A stretch of 64,000 nucleotides of DNA from Mesorhizobium jarvisii (GCF_003601985.1 NZ_QZXA01000005.1:248001-312000), one strand, 5' to 3'; positions 10,108-18,783 are shown, numbered from the stretch's first letter. The notes: generated by a model not told the origin, from the sequence alone. A program made the numbers and translations.

Positions 10108-11883
10108 GTCCAGCTTGTCGAGCAGCGGCTTCAGCCGGTCCCCATAGCGCTTCCACAGGTCGACCGAGCCTTGATACATCGGCTGGCGCACCTGCGCGGC
10201 GGAAGCCGTGCGCACCGGCCGGTCGGTCTCGTGGAACGACAGCACGGCATCGTCCCACGGCAGGCCGAGATACTCGATCAGCGCCCGGCTCTGCCCTTCC
10301 TGGTCGGCGACGAAATCCTCGTAGCGCACATCATGCACGACGCCGGGCAGCACCTTGTGCCAATGCGCCATGATGTCGGTGTAGAGATTGTGGAAGTCGG
10401 CGAGCTCGCCGAGATCGTAGCCGTAGCGGTGGCTGTCGCCGCGGAAATGCACCTTGTAGATCGACAGGCAGGTTGCCGCCGCATCGCGGGCGCAGTGGAT
10501 GATCTTGGCCTTCGGCATCATCATGTGGATGAAGCCGACAAGCAGGAAGTTGCCCGGCATCTTGTCGGTGACGTGGCTGACATGCGGATAGCGGGCATGC
10601 AGCATGTCGAGATAGGCCTGGCCCGCCTCGGCGAAATCCGCATCGTCCGTATCCGATACGCCCCACGGAAAGCCACCCGGCATGGTCGCTGGGAACTGCT
10701 TGCCGACCGCGTTCTTCAGGATGCTGAGCTCGCCCGCGCCATAGACCTGCGGATGGCTGGCGATGATCTGCTCGACCAGCGTCGTGCCCGAACGCGGCAT
10801 GCCGACGACGAAGATCGGCGCGTCATCGGTGATCGGGCTCGGTCTGTGCCTTTCGAAGAAGCCGGCATCGAACACCGTCTTCATCGCCGCGAATTCCTCG
10901 TGCGTCCTGACGGGATCATAGTTGATCCCCTTGCGGCGAATGGCGTTGCCTTCGGCAAAATAGTCGAAGGCCTTCTCATAGTCCTTCAGATCGTCATTGG
11001 CCTTGCCGAGGCCGAACGACAATTGCATGCGCGCCAGGCTGTCTTGCGGCGCCTTGGCGTGCTGGGCTTCCATGCCGGACAATTCGGCGTCGCGCTCCTT
11101 CTGGCGCTTGACCTGCGTCAGCATCAGCCAGGCCGTTGCCATGCCCGGGTTGACCGCCAGCGCCTGCCGGAACAGGTCGGCCGCCTCGTCGAGCTTGCCC
11201 TTTTCCATCATTCCGACGCCCAGCCCATGCAGCAGGTCGGCATCCTTGGGGCGGATGGTCAGTGACTCGCGGAAGACAGCCAGCGCCTCGTCCAGCCGTC
11301 CGGCTTCCTGCAGGGTTTCGGCAAGCCCGATGCGGGCGCGCACATGGAAGGGATTGCGAGCGACCGTGCCGCGATAGATCTCTTCGGCCTCCTCGAACCG
11401 GCCGAGCTGCTTCAGCGACGAGCCGAGATTGTCGCGCGCGGCGAGCTGCTCCGGCCGCAGATCCACCGCGCCGCGGAAAAAGTCGATTGCCGCGGCCACG
11501 CGGCCGAGATCGCGCATCACCGTACCGAAATTGTTGAGGAAATCGGCATTCGTCGGCTGCAGGCTCACCGACCGCTCGATGAGATCCAACCCTTCTTCGC
11601 TGCGCCCGGTCTGGTGCAGCAGCAGCCCCAGGAAATGCGCGGCCGCCGCGTGTTTGGGCTGGCGCGCCAAGACTTGCCGGTAGATCGATTCTGCCTCTTG
11701 CCGGCGCCCGGCCTGGTGCAGTTGCAGGGCCTGCTGCACATACTGGTCGAGACCCAGCGGCGGCTGTCCGCCCGCGCCTGGCCTGGTTCCCGCACCCGCC
11801 GCTCGTCTTTGATCTCTGTTAATGGGAAACCTGCCGTGTTTGTCCGCCTGCCGCGATCTAGGCCATTGGCGCTGCAGGTTCAA
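10105..11883 (-). CDS. TPR-repeat sulfotransferase family protein
   Basis: A 592-residue cytosolic protein. After an odd Arg/Gln-rich start, residues of about 45-280 form tetratricopeptide repeats (YVQQALQLHQAGRRQEAESI, FLGLLLHQTGRSEEGLDLIE and similar units of 34). A sulfotransferase domain follows with the 5'-phosphosulfate loop VVGMPRSGTTLVEQIIASHP and a 3'-phosphate-binding segment (KIIHCARDAAATC). Such TPR-sulfotransferases transfer sulfate from PAPS to an unknown carbohydrate or protein acceptor. The first 40 residues look poorly conserved, so the true start may lie downstream. Its stop codon lies within the palindromic repeat, so a few C-terminal residues may be repeat-derived. Confidence 0.87.
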   Translation of the reverse strand: MNLQRQWPRSRQADKHGRFPINRDQRRAAGAGTRPGAGGQPPLGLDQYVQQALQLHQAGRRQEAESIYRQVLARQPKHAAAAHFLGLLLHQTGRSEEGLDLIERSVSLQPTNADFLNNFGTVMRDLGRVAAAIDFFRGAVDLRPEQLAARDNLGSSLKQLGRFEEAEEIYRGTVARNPFHVRARIGLAETLQEAGRLDEALAVFRESLTIRPKDADLLHGLGVGMMEKGKLDEAADLFRQALAVNPGMATAWLMLTQVKRQKERDAELSGMEAQHAKAPQDSLARMQLSFGLGKANDDLKDYEKAFDYFAEGNAIRRKGINYDPVRTHEEFAAMKTVFDAGFFERHRPSPITDDAPIFVVGMPRSGTTLVEQIIASHPQVYGAGELSILKNAVGKQFPATMPGGFPWGVSDTDDADFAEAGQAYLDMLHARYPHVSHVTDKMPGNFLLVGFIHMMMPKAKIIHCARDAAATCLSIYKVHFRGDSHRYGYDLGELADFHNLYTDIMAHWHKVLPGVVHDVRYEDFVADQEGQSRALIEYLGLPWDDAVLSFHETDRPVRTASAAQVRQPMYQGSVDLWKRYGDRLKPLLDKLD

Positions 11884-11925
11884 GTCTTCGCGGGCTTCCG
11901 AGCTCTTTTGGGATGCCTTGAGCGA

Positions 11926-12150
11926 TCAGATCAGGCGGTTGGTCTCGGCAACCTGCCTCGCCCGCCTCACCGTGCCATCGGTATCGGAGATCGTCCGCCT
12001 TGCCGCCTCATCGCTTCTGATCGTCAGCCGTGCCGACTTGACGATCATCGGCTGGCCGGTCGGGCCAACGGCAATGGCGTGGATGGCGATTGGCTTGATG
12101 ATCGGATTGACCGCGACGGTCTTCCCCCTTGAGCCTCTTGTGGAAACCAT
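11926..12150 (-). CDS. Small hypothetical protein
   Basis: A 74-residue ORF (MVSTRGSRGKTVAVNPIIKP...) with a plausible ribosome-binding site (AACGAGGA) before its ATG and an AT-rich, promoter-like stretch upstream (12160-12250). It is basic, with no signal peptide and no domain I recognise. It could be a real small gene or chance; the Shine-Dalgarno spacing and AT-rich leader favour real. Confidence 0.45.
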   Translation of the reverse strand: MVSTRGSRGKTVAVNPIIKPIAIHAIAVGPTGQPMIVKSARLTIRSDEAARRTISDTDGTVRRARQVAETNRLI

Positions 12151-12473
12151 GGTTTTATCCTCGTTCCGGAGTAAATAAAAAATACCGAGCCGGAGAAAAA
12201 TTCCGACACGCTCTCAAGAATTTTTTAGAAATATGCTGAACCATAGCAGAAATATCGGAGCGCCTATAGCCATCTATTTTTCACTTTGAGCGGGTTTAAT
12301 TTCCAAATCGTCTTGAATATCCGCGCCAATCGATCTACATAAGATGGATCGTTTTGGCCAGAATTGGCATCTCGCGGCGTCAGAGGTTCTCGACCCGCCA
12401 ATCTCATTCCAAATCGTCGATGACGCACGGCACATTCGCCCTGCGACGATCTTTCAATCCGCGAAAGACAGAT

Positions 12474-12680
12474 ATGACCACGGGAATCGTGAAATTCTAC
12501 AATGGCCAGAAGGGTTTTGGCTTCATTCAACCAGCTGACGGCGGCAAGGACGTTTTCGTCCATGTCAGTGCGCTGGAGCGCGCCGGCTTTCCCGGCCTCG
12601 CCGAAGGCCAGAAGCTGCAGTTCGACCTGGAGCGTGACGGCAAGGGCCGCGAGTCGGCCGCCAATCTGCAACTGATCTGA
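12474..12680 (+). CDS. Cold-shock domain protein (CspA family) 1
   Basis: A 68-residue single cold-shock domain: GIVKFYNGQKGFGFIQP holds RNP1 and KDVFVHVSAL holds RNP2. It binds single-stranded RNA/DNA and acts as an RNA chaperone. It is the most divergent of three CspA-type genes within 5 kb (others at 16545 and 17082), with ERDGKGRESAANLQLI in place of their KGPKAVNL end. A rho-independent terminator follows at 12765. An AT-rich upstream region of about 290 bases (12181-12473) may hold its promoter and a structured leader; I see no gene there. Confidence 0.93.
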   Translation: MTTGIVKFYNGQKGFGFIQPADGGKDVFVHVSALERAGFPGLAEGQKLQFDLERDGKGRESAANLQLI

Positions 12681-12764
12681 TCCGGCCGAATTCGATGAAC
12701 ACTGACCACGGATGTACTGGCAGCTCTCGAAAGCGGCTTATTTCCAGCGATGGCCGGAAATAGA

Positions 12765-12790
12765 AAAGCGGGGCTCGTCCCCGCTTTTTT
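12765..12790 (+). terminator. Rho-independent terminator after csp 1
   Basis: AAGCGGGG-CTCGT-CCCCGC followed by TTTTTT: an eight-base-class GC-rich stem with six T, 85 bases downstream of the cold-shock gene. Confidence 0.85.
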
Positions 12791-12848
12791 GCATTCAGGC
12801 CGCCGTTTTACGTGGCGCCCAAGGCGCGAACCAGCCAAGGCCAGGACA

Positions 12849-13118
12849 ATGCCGGACCGCACCACCCATTCCATCGCCCATTTCGCTGCCTCCTTCATGC
12901 TCGGAGGGTTGGAAGGGCCGTTGCCGGCCGGCGACTACGACATCGATCATGATGAAGAGCTGATCGAGGGCATGTCACGCATCGCCTGGCGCCGCGTCGC
13001 CACCTTCATCCACCTGCCGGCAAGAGCGGTGAAGAATCCCACGACCAGCCAGCTTGTCGCCATCGACCATCTCGAACTCGAATCCGCGCTCAAGCGCGAC
13101 CGGGAGAATGCAGCATGA
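12849..13118 (+). CDS. Small hypothetical protein, first gene of a tiny-gene operon
   Basis: An 89-residue acidic protein (MPDRTTHSIAHFAASFMLGG, ending LELESALKRDRENAA). The central part has an ATFIHLPARAVKN segment. No domain recognised and no signal peptide. Its TGA overlaps the ATG of the next gene (ATGA), so the two are translationally coupled. It starts 58 bases after a strong terminator, so it begins a new transcript. Confidence 0.65.
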   Translation: MPDRTTHSIAHFAASFMLGGLEGPLPAGDYDIDHDEELIEGMSRIAWRRVATFIHLPARAVKNPTTSQLVAIDHLELESALKRDRENAA

Positions 13119-13381
13119 TCCGTTTCCAGCAGAATGCGCGTCCGCGCAACGACACGCCCTCGCACCTTTTCGCAATCGGCCAGACGGTGCGCATGAAGAG
13201 CCGCACCGGCCTCGTCCAGAAGACGGCGGAGCTGTTCGAGATCAAGAGCAGGCTGCCGGTCAAGGACGGCTCGCCGCAATACCGTATCCGCAGTGAGCAG
13301 GAGACCCACGAGCGGGTCACCACGGAAGACAATCTCGAACCGGCCGACAATCCGGCTGTCGCCAACAATCCAGCGGTCTGA
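13115..13381 (+). CDS. Small hypothetical protein
   Basis: An 88-residue basic protein (MIRFQQNARPRNDTPSHLFA) whose centre reads IGQTVRMKSRTGLVQKTAEL and YRIRSEQETHERVTTEDNLE, a small beta-rich pattern like a short SH3/KOW-type fold; this resemblance is only by eye. Overlaps the preceding gene by four bases. The C-terminus (NPAVANNPAV) carries a short repeat. Confidence 0.65.
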   Translation: MIRFQQNARPRNDTPSHLFAIGQTVRMKSRTGLVQKTAELFEIKSRLPVKDGSPQYRIRSEQETHERVTTEDNLEPADNPAVANNPAV

Positions 13382-13420
13382 GATCCCGAACCGCCAACCA
13401 AAACGCACAAGGAGCAGTCC

Positions 13421-13558
13421 ATGTCCAAAGGTCAACAGCGAAGCAATCGCGAAGCGCGCAAGCCGAAGAAGGATAAGGTGGTGGCCAAGCCCGCCTCCCC
13501 GTTCGGTTCGGCAGTCAAGCAGGCGGAGAGCGGCCTGAAGCCGAAGTCCAAGGGCTGA
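13421..13558 (+). CDS. Small lysine-rich hypothetical protein
   Basis: A 45-residue protein (MSKGQQRSNREARKPKKDKV ... KPKSKG) preceded by AAGGAGCAG. Very basic, Lys/Ser rich and probably disordered, like other tiny rhizobial proteins of unknown role. It is third in the run of small genes, 39 bases after the previous stop. Confidence 0.6.
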   Translation: MSKGQQRSNREARKPKKDKVVAKPASPFGSAVKQAESGLKPKSKG

Positions 13559-13649
13559 CAGCCTTGGGGCGCCTCGCATGCGCCCCATCCCCTGCCTTGG
13601 GAAGGCGATGAACTGACAGCCCATGCCAAGTCCTGCCACGGAGGCTTGC

Positions 13650-13868
13650 TTGAACTTCGTCATCGAGTTCTACCGGTCGCGCGACGCCGAGGAGGCAACG
13701 CTCGACAAGGTGTCGCTGGAAGCGCCGACCTTGCGCGCCGCCTTGCAGGCCGCGGCCGCACTCTTCCACACGCTCGCAATGCCGCAAATCCCCGACCGCC
13801 TGCGCATTTCCGATGAGCACGGCAGCGAGCTCTATGCCGGGCCGGCCGATGGGGCGTATCCATCCTAG
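13650..13868 (+). CDS. Small hypothetical protein
   Basis: A 72-residue protein if read from TTG 13650, which has an ideally placed CGGAGG at 13639-13644. The ATG at 13623 would add nine residues but lacks a good ribosome-binding site. It reads NFVIEFYRSRDAEEATLDKV and ends near LRISDEHGSELYAG; this looks like a small beta-alpha protein. It has no recognised function and is last in the run of small genes. Confidence 0.55.
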   Translation: MNFVIEFYRSRDAEEATLDKVSLEAPTLRAALQAAAALFHTLAMPQIPDRLRISDEHGSELYAGPADGAYPS

Positions 13869-14013
13869 CCGGCTGTCGAAGAAGCCGTGCTTGCCGCGCG
13901 GCCATTAAAGTTCGTGTAAGGACGAGACAATAAGATCCGCCTGCCTCCGAAAACGGGGGCCCGAGACTATTTCGGCTGGCAAGATCGCCAGCCACGGCCG
14001 AGGCAGGAGGCGT

Positions 14014-15576
14014 ATGGACAGGCTACGCATCATCGTGATGGCGGTGGTGCTGGGCTTGGCTGGCGCCATCGCGCCCATCGCGGCGATGTTTCACCTTTCA
14101 TGGACCCAGGCCGTTCAGAACGAACACGAACGGCTGCATCTGTTCGCCGGCCGTGCCATCGCCAGGGCCGACATGTCGCTCGACGAAGCGCGGGATGCCT
14201 TGCGGCAGATCGACCGCTTCACCGGCATCCCTTGTTCGGCGGATCACATCGCCCGCATGCGACAGCTCACCATCAACACACGCACCATCGAGGAAATGGG
14301 CTATTTCGAAAATGGCCTGCTCAAATGCTCGTCATGGGGACCGACCGACGGTCGCGTCGCGCAATCGAAGCCGGACTTTGTCACCAGCGACGGCATTGCC
14401 GTCACCGCTCGCATGCAGCCGGTGATGAGCGCGGGCCACACGCTGATGGCGCTGCGCTACAAGGACCACAACGCCCTTGTCGATCCGGTGCGTTTTGCCG
14501 ACATTATCGTCGACCCCGGTGTCCAACTTGCCCTGACGACGGAAAACGGCATCCTGGTCGGCGCACTGAACGCCCCCGATCCCGCCCGTATCGGCAAGAT
14601 CGTCGCCGGTCCTGAAGAAGGCCTGGACGACGATCTCCTGTTTGCCACGGCGCGCGGAACCGGCTGGATCGCCGTCGCCACCGAACCGCAAAGCCAGATC
14701 CTGGACGGTGTGCGCCGGCAGCAGCGTCTGCTGCTCCCGCTCGGCGCCTTCATTGCCGCCTTCATCATCGGCATGGTCGTCTGGCTGTCGCGGAGGCGTC
14801 TTTCGCCCCTGGGCGAATTGCAGATCGCCGTGCGCAAGCGCGAATTCATCGTCCACTATCAGCCGATCGTCGAACTCAGGACCGGCACTTGCATCGGCGC
14901 GGAAGCGCTGGTGCGCTGGAAGCGGCCGGACGGATCCCTGGTCCAGCCCGATCATTTCATTCCACTTGCCGAAGAGAGCGGACTGATCACGGCGATCACC
15001 GATCAGGTCATTGCGCTCGTCGTGTCCGACCTCAACAGCCTTCTGGTTGCCGATCGCTCCCTTCATATCGCCATCAACCTCAGCGCCACCGACGTCGGCA
15101 CGGGGCGGGTTCTGCCGGTTATCGCAAGGGCATTGCAGCATACGGGAATCCAGCCACGGCAGATCTGGCTCGAGGCAACGGAGCGCGGCTTCGTGGATAT
15201 CGAGGCGGCGCGATCGACGCTCACGCGTGCCCGCGAACTTGGCCATGCGGTGGCGATCGACGATTTCGGCACCGGCTATTCCAGCCTGTCCTATCTCGAA
15301 GGGCTGCCGCTGGATGCGCTCAAGATCGACAAGTCGTTCATCGACACGATCAGCACGAATTCCGCCACCAGTTCGGTCACGCCGCACATTATCGAGATGG
15401 CCAAGACGCTGAAGCTGAAGATTGTCGCCGAAGGGGTCGAAACGCAGGCCCAGGCCGACTACCTCTTGGAACGCGATGTCGACTATGGCCAGGGCTGGCT
15501 ATTCGCCAGGCCCATGCCCGCGGCCGACTTCATTGCCTATTGCCGCCGGGCGAAAGTGCCGTCTGGCAAGGTCTAA
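14014..15576 (+). CDS. CSS-motif sensor EAL-domain c-di-GMP phosphodiesterase
   Basis: A 520-residue membrane protein. One transmembrane helix near residues 6-28 is followed by a periplasmic CSS-motif domain (Cys in GIPCSADHIAR and LLKCSSWG), a second helix near 243-258, and a cytoplasmic EAL domain. The EAL domain has EALVRW near residue 297, LEATERGF, AIDDFGTGYSSLSYL and IVAEGVETQAQA, with the metal and catalytic residues present, so it should hydrolyse cyclic di-GMP. No GGDEF domain. In E. coli such proteins sense periplasmic thiol/disulfide state through the CSS cysteines. It stands alone. Confidence 0.92.
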   Translation: MDRLRIIVMAVVLGLAGAIAPIAAMFHLSWTQAVQNEHERLHLFAGRAIARADMSLDEARDALRQIDRFTGIPCSADHIARMRQLTINTRTIEEMGYFENGLLKCSSWGPTDGRVAQSKPDFVTSDGIAVTARMQPVMSAGHTLMALRYKDHNALVDPVRFADIIVDPGVQLALTTENGILVGALNAPDPARIGKIVAGPEEGLDDDLLFATARGTGWIAVATEPQSQILDGVRRQQRLLLPLGAFIAAFIIGMVVWLSRRRLSPLGELQIAVRKREFIVHYQPIVELRTGTCIGAEALVRWKRPDGSLVQPDHFIPLAEESGLITAITDQVIALVVSDLNSLLVADRSLHIAINLSATDVGTGRVLPVIARALQHTGIQPRQIWLEATERGFVDIEAARSTLTRARELGHAVAIDDFGTGYSSLSYLEGLPLDALKIDKSFIDTISTNSATSSVTPHIIEMAKTLKLKIVAEGVETQAQADYLLERDVDYGQGWLFARPMPAADFIAYCRRAKVPSGKV

Positions 15577-15598
15577 CTCTTGTTCTAAGCAGCATCCA

Positions 15599-15616
15599 CC
15601 TTCTCCCGGGAGAAGG
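15599..15616. repeat. Short perfect palindrome
   Basis: CCTTCTCCCGGGAGAAGG, an 18-base perfect palindrome between the convergent EAL and Kazal genes. It matches the arm sequence of the longer repeat at 4940-5088, so it is probably a reduced member of that family, perhaps acting as a shared 3' end. Confidence 0.55.
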
Positions 15617-15629
15617 CGGACCTGCCCTC

Positions 15630-16040
15630 TCAGCACGGGCCATCGCCGACGATGCGGTAGTCCGCGGCGCGGGCTTCGCAGGCATTGGGAAAGCTGCGCA
15701 TCTCGCCATGGCGGCGGGCGCAGACGGGCGCGTATTCGCGGGTGCAGAACGTCTGCTCTTCGCCACCACCATCGCCGCCGTCGCCGCGGCAGGGGCCGTC
15801 GCGCACGATGCGGTAGCCGGCGCGGTCGGCAAGGCAGGCATTGGCGAAGGTCTGGCGGTCGCCGCCGCGCCGGGCACAAACGGGCTCGTATTGCCTGGTG
15901 CAGAATTCCGGTTCGGGACGCGGCGGCCGCGGGCGTGGTCCTGGCCCATCATCGACGACCACGGTGCAGGCGGCCAGAAGCGCCGACAGGAACAGGACGG
16001 CAAACCCTTGCCGCGAAAAAACCGACGCCAGGAATTTCAT
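15630..16040 (-). CDS. Lipoprotein with two Kazal-type inhibitor domains
   Basis: A 136-residue lipoprotein: signal peptide MKFLASVFSRQGFAVLFLSA with lipobox LLAAC (Cys25), a Pro/Arg linker, then two similar domains, each C-x7-C-x13-C-x14-C (for example CTREYAPVC...SFPNAC...GPC). YxPVC and FxNAC match Kazal serine-protease inhibitors. Both domains lack the first and fifth cysteines of the six-Cys eukaryotic form, which normally pair with each other, so a consistent four-Cys version is predicted. Start chosen at 16040 because GGGAGAA precedes it and the signal peptide begins there. Probably envelope-anchored; target protease unknown. Confidence 0.85.
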   Translation of the reverse strand: MKFLASVFSRQGFAVLFLSALLAACTVVVDDGPGPRPRPPRPEPEFCTRQYEPVCARRGGDRQTFANACLADRAGYRIVRDGPCRGDGGDGGGEEQTFCTREYAPVCARRHGEMRSFPNACEARAADYRIVGDGPC

Positions 16041-16544
16041 GCTGATTTCTCCCTCGATCCCATCCCCGATCACGATCCTCGCCATTCCCCTGTCAAATGC
16101 AACCCTGTCGGATGCAACCGCGTTCGCGGGGGCGGAAACGGCGATTACGGCCATGGCCGGCATCCGCCGGCAACACTGGCCCATGCGCGATCCTCTCTGT
16201 GGGTCAATGACCGGCCCGGCAACGAGGCCTATTTGCGGCCCGTCGACGCTCAGATCGGTCGATTCTTGCGTCGGGATGCGCTCTGTGTGGCGGCCCGCGG
16301 CGGTATCTTGCAACCTTCACGTTTCCGTGCGATAAATTCCGTGTTCGGGCATTTGCGACCCGGAGAGCGGAACGTTTTGGACGACCTTTCCCCGATACTG
16401 TGAATCTCTGACGGCCCCGTTTTTCGGCGGGGGGTTTGACCATGCGCCAATGCATGACTGCCGAAAGCAACCACCGGGAACTGCCCTCGACGCCAGGTGG
16501 CGGGCAGGACCACCAAAGACTGAACGGGTGAAGGAGTTTCCCCA
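16041..16544. other. 500-base gap between Kazal gene and csp 2
   Basis: No convincing gene. The left part is the promoter side of the Kazal lipoprotein. The right part (about 16380-16544) is probably the long 5' leader of the cold-shock gene, with a CCCCG-TTTTTCGG-CGGGG hairpin at about 16414-16432. ORFs on either strand here lack good starts and domain matches. Confidence 0.4.
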
Positions 16545-16757
16545 ATGGCCCAGACCGGCACCGTTAAATTCTTCAACGCGACCAAAGGCTTCGGTTTCAT
16601 CACGCCCGACGGCGGCGCCAAGGACGTGTTCGTCCATATTTCCGCGATCGAGGCATCGGGCCTGCGCACGCTCGTCGACGGCCAGAAGGTCACCTTCGAC
16701 GTCGAGCCGGACCGCATGGGCAAAGGCCCGAAGGCGGTCAACCTCCGCGCTGCCTGA
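16545..16757 (+). CDS. Cold-shock domain protein (CspA family) 2
   Basis: A 70-residue cold-shock domain with [20 protein letters not shown] (RNP1) and [10 protein letters not shown] (RNP2), ending [10 protein letters not shown]. Nearly identical in plan to the paralogue at 17082. GGAG sits ten bases before the ATG, and a strong terminator follows at 16841. Likely an RNA chaperone induced by cold or in stationary phase. Confidence 0.95.
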   Translation: MAQTGTVKFFNATKGFGFITPDGGAKDVFVHISAIEASGLRTLVDGQKVTFDVEPDRMGKGPKAVNLRAA

Positions 16758-16840
16758 ACCATCGGCGCCGCGCGTCCCTGACGGCGGGCGAACGAGGGTT
16801 TGAAGCTTGCCCAGCCTGTGGGCATGCAGACAGATTTTTT

Positions 16841-16873
16841 AAAAAGGCGCGGCGATTTTCGTCGCGCCTTTTT
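16841..16873 (+). terminator. Rho-independent terminator after csp 2
   Basis: AAAAAGGCGCG...CGCGCCTTTTT: an 11-bp stem including the A/T tracts, 83 bases after the stop codon. Symmetry means it could work in both directions. Confidence 0.85.
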
Positions 16874-17081
16874 CATGTCCGTGGCGCAGCATAAGTGCAT
16901 GTCGGCCAGAAGTGGATCCTACTCCGTGTCAACGACATGCATCATAACAAGGGCTTAAAGCTGACGCGCTTTAAGTGCCCGCAAAACTTTCTCTTGCCGA
17001 TGACGCTAAAATAAAGGACAAATTTCCTCTCGGGCATTTGCCGGCCCGAGACTGGAGTTTATGGGATCAAAGGAGCTTCCC

Positions 17082-17294
17082 ATGCCGCAGACCGGCACCG
17101 TCAAATTCTTCAATCATGCCAAAGGCTTCGGCTTCATCACGCCGGACGATGGCGCGAAGGATGTCTTCGTCCATATTTCGGCCGTGCAGGCGTCGGGTCT
17201 TCCCGGTCTCGAAGATGGGCAGAAAGTAACATTCGACACCGAGCCGGACAAGCGCGGCAAGGGACCCAAGGCCGTCAACCTGTCGGTCGGCTGA
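17082..17294 (+). CDS. Cold-shock domain protein (CspA family) 3
   Basis: A 70-residue cold-shock domain ([30 protein letters not shown], end [10 protein letters not shown]). The ATG at 17082 is chosen over the in-frame ATG at 17061 because AAAGGAG precedes it and the paralogue starts at the same point. The gap 16874-17081 looks like a leader region. Together with csp 2 it appears to be a tandem duplication. Confidence 0.94.
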   Translation: MPQTGTVKFFNHAKGFGFITPDDGAKDVFVHISAVQASGLPGLEDGQKVTFDTEPDKRGKGPKAVNLSVG

Positions 17295-17471
17295 GACTGT
17301 CGGCTCCAGCAGCGCAGCCAGCTCGATCAGAGCCTGGTTTTTGACGCCTCTCTTGGATCGGCAGGTCGAAATCCGTTCAGCCTCCGTTCAGCCACGGTCG
17401 CATATTAGTCTTGGGTAAAGCCGGACCGCATCCCCTGCAAAACTGCACGGCCCGGTACGAAGGAGACCAAG

Positions 17472-17915
17472 ATGAACAGAATTTTCAAGACAGCCGTGCT
17501 GTCCGCCGCCATGGCGGCCACCATGCTTGTGGCCTTGCCCGCGGCCAACGCCGATGAATGGCGCCATCACCGCCACCACGGCAATGGCGACGCCATTGCC
17601 GCCGGTGTGCTTGGCCTCGCCGCCGGCGCCCTGATCGGTGGCGCACTGGCCAATGACCAGCCACCGCCTGATGCTAACCGCTACTACGATGACGGCTACT
17701 ACAATGACGGTTACTACGATCGTGACGTGCGGATCCGCCCGGCACCGGTTCGCCACTACTATGTCGAACCGCGGGTGGTCTATGCGAATCGCTATGCCGA
17801 GCCGTGGACGCGTGACTGGTACGAATACTGCTCGGACCGCTATCGCAGCTTCAACTCCCGCACCGGCACCTTCACCGGCAATGACGGCGAGCAGCATTTT
17901 TGCACTGCAAACTGA
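17472..17915 (+). CDS. BA14K family secreted protein
   Basis: A 147-residue exported protein: signal peptide (about residues 1-27, ending PAANADE), a His-rich stretch, a glycine-rich hydrophobic segment (GVLGLAAGALIGGALA), a Tyr/Asp-rich repeat (YYDDGYYNDGYYDRD), and a C-terminal BA14K motif (WYEYCSDRYRSFNSRTGTF, then FC). The Brucella 14-kDa homologue is an immunoreactive, lectin-like envelope protein. Preceded by GAAGGAGA. A strong shared terminator follows at 17931. Confidence 0.9.
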   Translation: MNRIFKTAVLSAAMAATMLVALPAANADEWRHHRHHGNGDAIAAGVLGLAAGALIGGALANDQPPPDANRYYDDGYYNDGYYDRDVRIRPAPVRHYYVEPRVVYANRYAEPWTRDWYEYCSDRYRSFNSRTGTFTGNDGEQHFCTAN

Positions 17916-17930
17916 GGCTTCCCTGCCCCA

Positions 17931-17971
17931 AACAAAGGAGCGCTGACCGCAAGGCCAGCGCTCCTTTGTTT
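17931..17971. terminator. Bidirectional terminator between BA14K and MBL genes
   Basis: AACAAAGGAGCGCTG and CAGCGCTCCTTTGTT form a perfect 15-bp stem with a 10-base loop between two convergent genes. The A/T ends give T tracts on both strands, so it can stop both transcripts. Confidence 0.85.
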
Positions 17972-18003
17972 TGACTCTACGACCTCGAGTGGAGGCGCTG
18001 ATC

Positions 18004-18642
18004 TTAGACCAGGAACGGATTGGTCCGCCGCTCCTCGCCAAAACGGCCGCCAGGGCCGTGGCCGCAGATGAAGCCGATATCGTCGCCGAGCGGCAAGAGC
18101 TTGTCCTTGATCGAGGCGATCAGCGTTGCGTGGTCACCGCCGGGCAGGTCGGTGCGGCCGACCGAGCCACGAAACAGCACATCGCCGACATGGGCGAACT
18201 TGGCCGCGCGGTTGTAATAGACGACGTGGCCGGGCGCATGGCCGGGGCAATGCAGCACCTCGAATACGTGGCCGCCGAACGACACGGTCTCACCTTCGGT
18301 TAGGAACCGGTCGGGCACGCAGTTGCGCGCGCCGGCAATACCGTAGAGCCTGCCCTGTTTCTCCAGATTGTCGAGCAAAGGCTTGTCGGCTGCATGCGGC
18401 CCGATGATGTCGAGGCCGAGCGCTTCCTTCAGCTCCATGGCGCCGCCGGCATGGTCGATATGGCCGTGCGTGATCCAGATCGCCTCGGCTGTGATCGCAT
18501 TGTCCTTCAGCACCGCCAGCACCTTGTCGATGTCGCCGCCCGGATCGACGACGACGCCGTGCTTGTCGTCCATGTCGAACAGGATGGTGCAGTTCTGCTG
18601 AAACGGTGTGACCGGCACGATGCCGGCATTGAGCTGACCCAT
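18004..18642 (-). CDS. Metallo-beta-lactamase fold hydrolase (glyoxalase II-like)
   Basis: A 212-residue hydrolase with the binuclear metal motif THGHIDHAGG and downstream metal ligands in HCPGHAPGHV and CGHGPGGRFGEE. It resembles the YcbL/GloB-like single-domain group that hydrolyses glutathione thioesters; the exact substrate is uncertain. Start chosen at MGQLNAG (18642), which has AAAGGA upstream; the in-frame ATG seven codons earlier is less likely. Confidence 0.9.
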   Translation of the reverse strand: MGQLNAGIVPVTPFQQNCTILFDMDDKHGVVVDPGGDIDKVLAVLKDNAITAEAIWITHGHIDHAGGAMELKEALGLDIIGPHAADKPLLDNLEKQGRLYGIAGARNCVPDRFLTEGETVSFGGHVFEVLHCPGHAPGHVVYYNRAAKFAHVGDVLFRGSVGRTDLPGGDHATLIASIKDKLLPLGDDIGFICGHGPGGRFGEERRTNPFLV

Positions 18643-18734
18643 GATCGTCCTTTCGATGTTCACGCGGTGATGTAGAGGCGCGAATGAAGGGCGTCCACCC
18701 TCGAAAGACGAACAGTCAGTCGTTGCACAAACAG

Positions 18735-18760
18735 AAATGGGCGGCCGAAGCCGCCCATTT
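18735..18760 (-). terminator. Terminator of the glycine-zipper gene
   Basis: AAATGGGCGG-CCGAAG-CCGCCCATTT, a 10-bp perfect stem just beyond the stop codon of the minus-strand gene at 18784. Confidence 0.75.
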
Positions 18761-18783
18761 GAACAAACCCGAGACCGTCAGAC

